Assembly (NCBI GenBank): GCA_913061245.1
Contig: CAJXTO010000002.1
Location: forward strand, 1-34,371
Direction: 5' to 3'
Length of the DNA: 34,371 nt
Source: an uncultured Oceanospirillales bacterium
GTDB taxonomy: Bacteria; Pseudomonadota; Gammaproteobacteria; Pseudomonadales; Litorivicinaceae
Below the pieces are notes generated by a model. It was not told where the DNA came from and searched no databases. It worked only from the letters and a program-made list of their open reading frames with translations. Below, piece after piece: positions 33,606-34,371 of the stretch. Each line of letters opens with the position of its first letter. Position 1 is the first letter of the stretch. The translations under genes and the position numbers were made by a program.

Positions 33606-33636
33606 TTGGTGTTACATGTCACGCACCTGATATGAT
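33606..33636 (+). promoter_or_regulatory. Weak promoter and imperfect palindrome before the mazE-like gene
   Basis: TATGAT at 33631-33636 is a plausible -10 box, with TTGGTG at 33606-33611 as a poor -35 at 19 bases. Between them, GTTACATGTCAC (33611-33622) is a palindrome with one mismatched pair around ACATGT. Toxin-antitoxin operons are usually repressed by their own complex at such sites. This is suggestive only. Confidence 0.3.
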
Positions 33637-33653
33637 TCTATGGAGGAAATTCG

Positions 33654-33875
33654 GTGGAGTTAGGCTTGATGAGTGTGTCTGAGCGCGTGGGACGATACCG
33701 AGATCGCTTAAGGGCGCAAGGTCTCCGTCCTGTTCAAATATGGGTTCCTGATACGAGGAGTCCCCACTTTTTAGAAGAATGTCGCCGTCAGTCGCTTCTA
33801 ATCAAAGACGACCCACTCGATGACGATATCAATGAATGGTTGGGCAAGGTGGCTGACACGGATGGCTGGCGGTGA
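33654..33875 (+). CDS. MazE-like antitoxin (DUF3018 family)
   Basis: A 73-residue protein. VGRYRDRLRAQGLRPVQIWVPDTRSP followed by FLEECRRQS is the pattern of DUF3018 proteins, small antitoxins always seen next to MazF-type toxins. The N-terminal part should bind DNA and the acidic C-terminal tail (DDPLDDDINEW) should bind and neutralise the toxin. The GTG start is supported by GGAGG 7 bases upstream. An internal ATG (codon 6) is an alternative. The stop overlaps the mazF-like GTG by 4 bases, ensuring coupled synthesis. Confidence 0.85.
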   Translation: MELGLMSVSERVGRYRDRLRAQGLRPVQIWVPDTRSPHFLEECRRQSLLIKDDPLDDDINEWLGKVADTDGWR

Positions 33876-34195
33876 GACGCGGTTGTTTAGTCACGGTTAC
33901 GCTGCAGGGCGATTACGGTAAGCCGAGGCCTGCGCTTATTGTTCAATCAGACTTTTTTGAGGCACATCCATCAGTGACTGTTCTGCCAATCACAAGTGAT
34001 TTGAATTCGGCGCCATTATTTCGAATTACAGTTGGTCCAGGCGAAGCGACAGGTCTTACTAAGCAATCTCAAATTATGGTCGACAAAGTTCAAACGGTTT
34101 CAAAAAAACGGATTGGCAAAGTTATAGGATCTGTTGATGACGCTGAGCTGCTACAAGTCAATCGAGCTCTCGCGGTTTTTCTCGGGATTGTTTAG
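33872..34195 (+). CDS. MazF-like endoribonuclease toxin (PemK/MazF family)
   Basis: A 107-residue protein of the MazF/PemK/CcdB fold. RRGCLVTVTLQGDYGKPRPALIVQSD at the start carries the conserved Arg and the G-K-P-R-P-A motif. TVLPITSD and GLTKQSQIMVDKVQTVSKKRIG (with the Gln/Asp segment) follow. Such toxins cut mRNA at short sequence motifs; the cut site cannot be predicted here. The gene looks intact. It begins with GTG inside the antitoxin stop and ends before a hairpin facing serA. Confidence 0.9.
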   Translation: MRRGCLVTVTLQGDYGKPRPALIVQSDFFEAHPSVTVLPITSDLNSAPLFRITVGPGEATGLTKQSQIMVDKVQTVSKKRIGKVIGSVDDAELLQVNRALAVFLGIV

Positions 34196-34208
34196 GTTAC
34201 TCTCAAAG

Positions 34209-34229
34209 CCGACCCCACGTGAGGGTCGG
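34209..34229. terminator. Hairpin terminator between mazF-like gene and serA
   Basis: CCGACCC (34209-34215) and GGGTCGG (34223-34229) form a perfect 7-bp stem with a 7-base loop. ATTTAATTT follows on the plus strand. It lies in the 48-base gap between two convergent genes and probably serves both directions. The T-rich side is better for the toxin transcript. Confidence 0.75.
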
Positions 34230-34243
34230 ATTTAATTTAAGCT

Positions 34244-34371
34244 CTAAAACAGCACGCGGCAGCGGATTGTCCCTTCGATTTCAGAGAGTTTTTCGAGCGC
34301 CACATCGGAGTAGTCTCGGTCAACGTCGATAACGACATAGCCGATTTTGTCGGATGTTTGTAGGAACTGAG
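34244..34371 (-). CDS. serA: D-3-phosphoglycerate dehydrogenase, C-terminal ACT-domain end
   Basis: Only the last 41 codons are in the window. They include IGYVVIDVDRDYSDVALEKL and end GTIRCRVLF, the typical end of the serine-binding ACT domain of SerA. SerA oxidises 3-phosphoglycerate in the first step of serine synthesis and is feedback-inhibited by serine through this domain. The rest of the gene lies beyond the right edge. Its substrate comes from the pgk reaction nearby, but it is transcribed toward that cluster. Confidence 0.88.
   Translation of the reverse strand, partial: QFLQTSDKIGYVVIDVDRDYSDVALEKLSEIEGTIRCRVLF

Noticed and set aside
1..34371. CRISPR arrays, insertion sequences, tRNA or rRNA genes
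   Set aside because: No repeated spacer pattern, transposase-like reading frame, terminal inverted repeats or recognisable structural RNA was seen on either strand.

Overview
The window is compact, almost entirely coding chromosomal DNA from a Gammaproteobacterium. Proteins and gene order are closest, from memory, to the Pseudomonas/Oceanospirillales side of the class. Conserved blocks include rph-crc-pyrE-argB-algC-dut-coaBC-rpmB-rpmG, coaD/rsmD-ftsYEX-rpoH-thiSG-trmB, hemW-rdgB-DUF4426-metW-metX-yggT-proC-yggS, pyrC'-pyrB-pyrR-ruvX-yqgE-gshB and metK/tkt-gap-pgk-fba. Base composition looks mid-range, near half G+C by eye. No gap between genes exceeds about 150 bases. I see no tRNA, rRNA, insertion sequence, prophage or CRISPR array. 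A small-genome marine lineage is a reasonable guess, but the genus cannot be fixed from the sequence alone.

Layout. 1-24: probable start of guanylate kinase, leaving the window leftward. 96-6296: rph, a Crc-like exonuclease III relative, pyrE, then the leftward group coaBC-dut-algC-argB. 6434-7645: rpmB-rpmG-mutM. 7642-8690: leftward rsmD-coaD. 8740-14119: rightward ftsY-ftsE-ftsX, rpoH (behind a sigma-E-like promoter and followed by a clear terminator) and thiS-thiG-trmB. 14102-28124: one uninterrupted leftward run of 17 genes from metK down to hemW. 28276-33509: rightward tkt-gap-pgk-fba. 33654-34195: a MazE/MazF-type toxin-antitoxin pair. 34244-34371: the C-terminal ACT-domain end of serA, leftward.

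How the genes work together. The 17-gene run joins the activated-methyl cycle (metK, ahcY) and methionine synthesis (metX, metW) with glutathione synthesis (gshB), the pyrimidine aspartate transcarbamoylase complex (pyrB with a catalytically dead pyrC', plus pyrR), proline synthesis and PLP homeostasis (proC, yggS), and nucleotide/RNA/haem housekeeping (ruvX, rsmE, rdgB, hemW). Its likely lead promoter, before metK, has TTGACA and TACAAT boxes whose spacer is filled by an 18-bp perfect palindrome. This resembles the operators proposed for the S-adenosylhomocysteine-responsive repressor SahR. The tkt-gap-pgk-fba group supplies pentose-phosphate and glycolytic/gluconeogenic steps.

Most of the window is ordinary housekeeping, and I did not find a clearly new multi-gene system. 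The points most worth a second look are the metK promoter/operator, the degenerate active site of the Crc-like protein, the tkt-TAA-TTG-gap junction where both genes share one reading frame, the analogous thiS-thiG junction, the membrane-anchored FtsY, and the toxin-antitoxin pair placed behind a stack of overlapping hairpins after fba.
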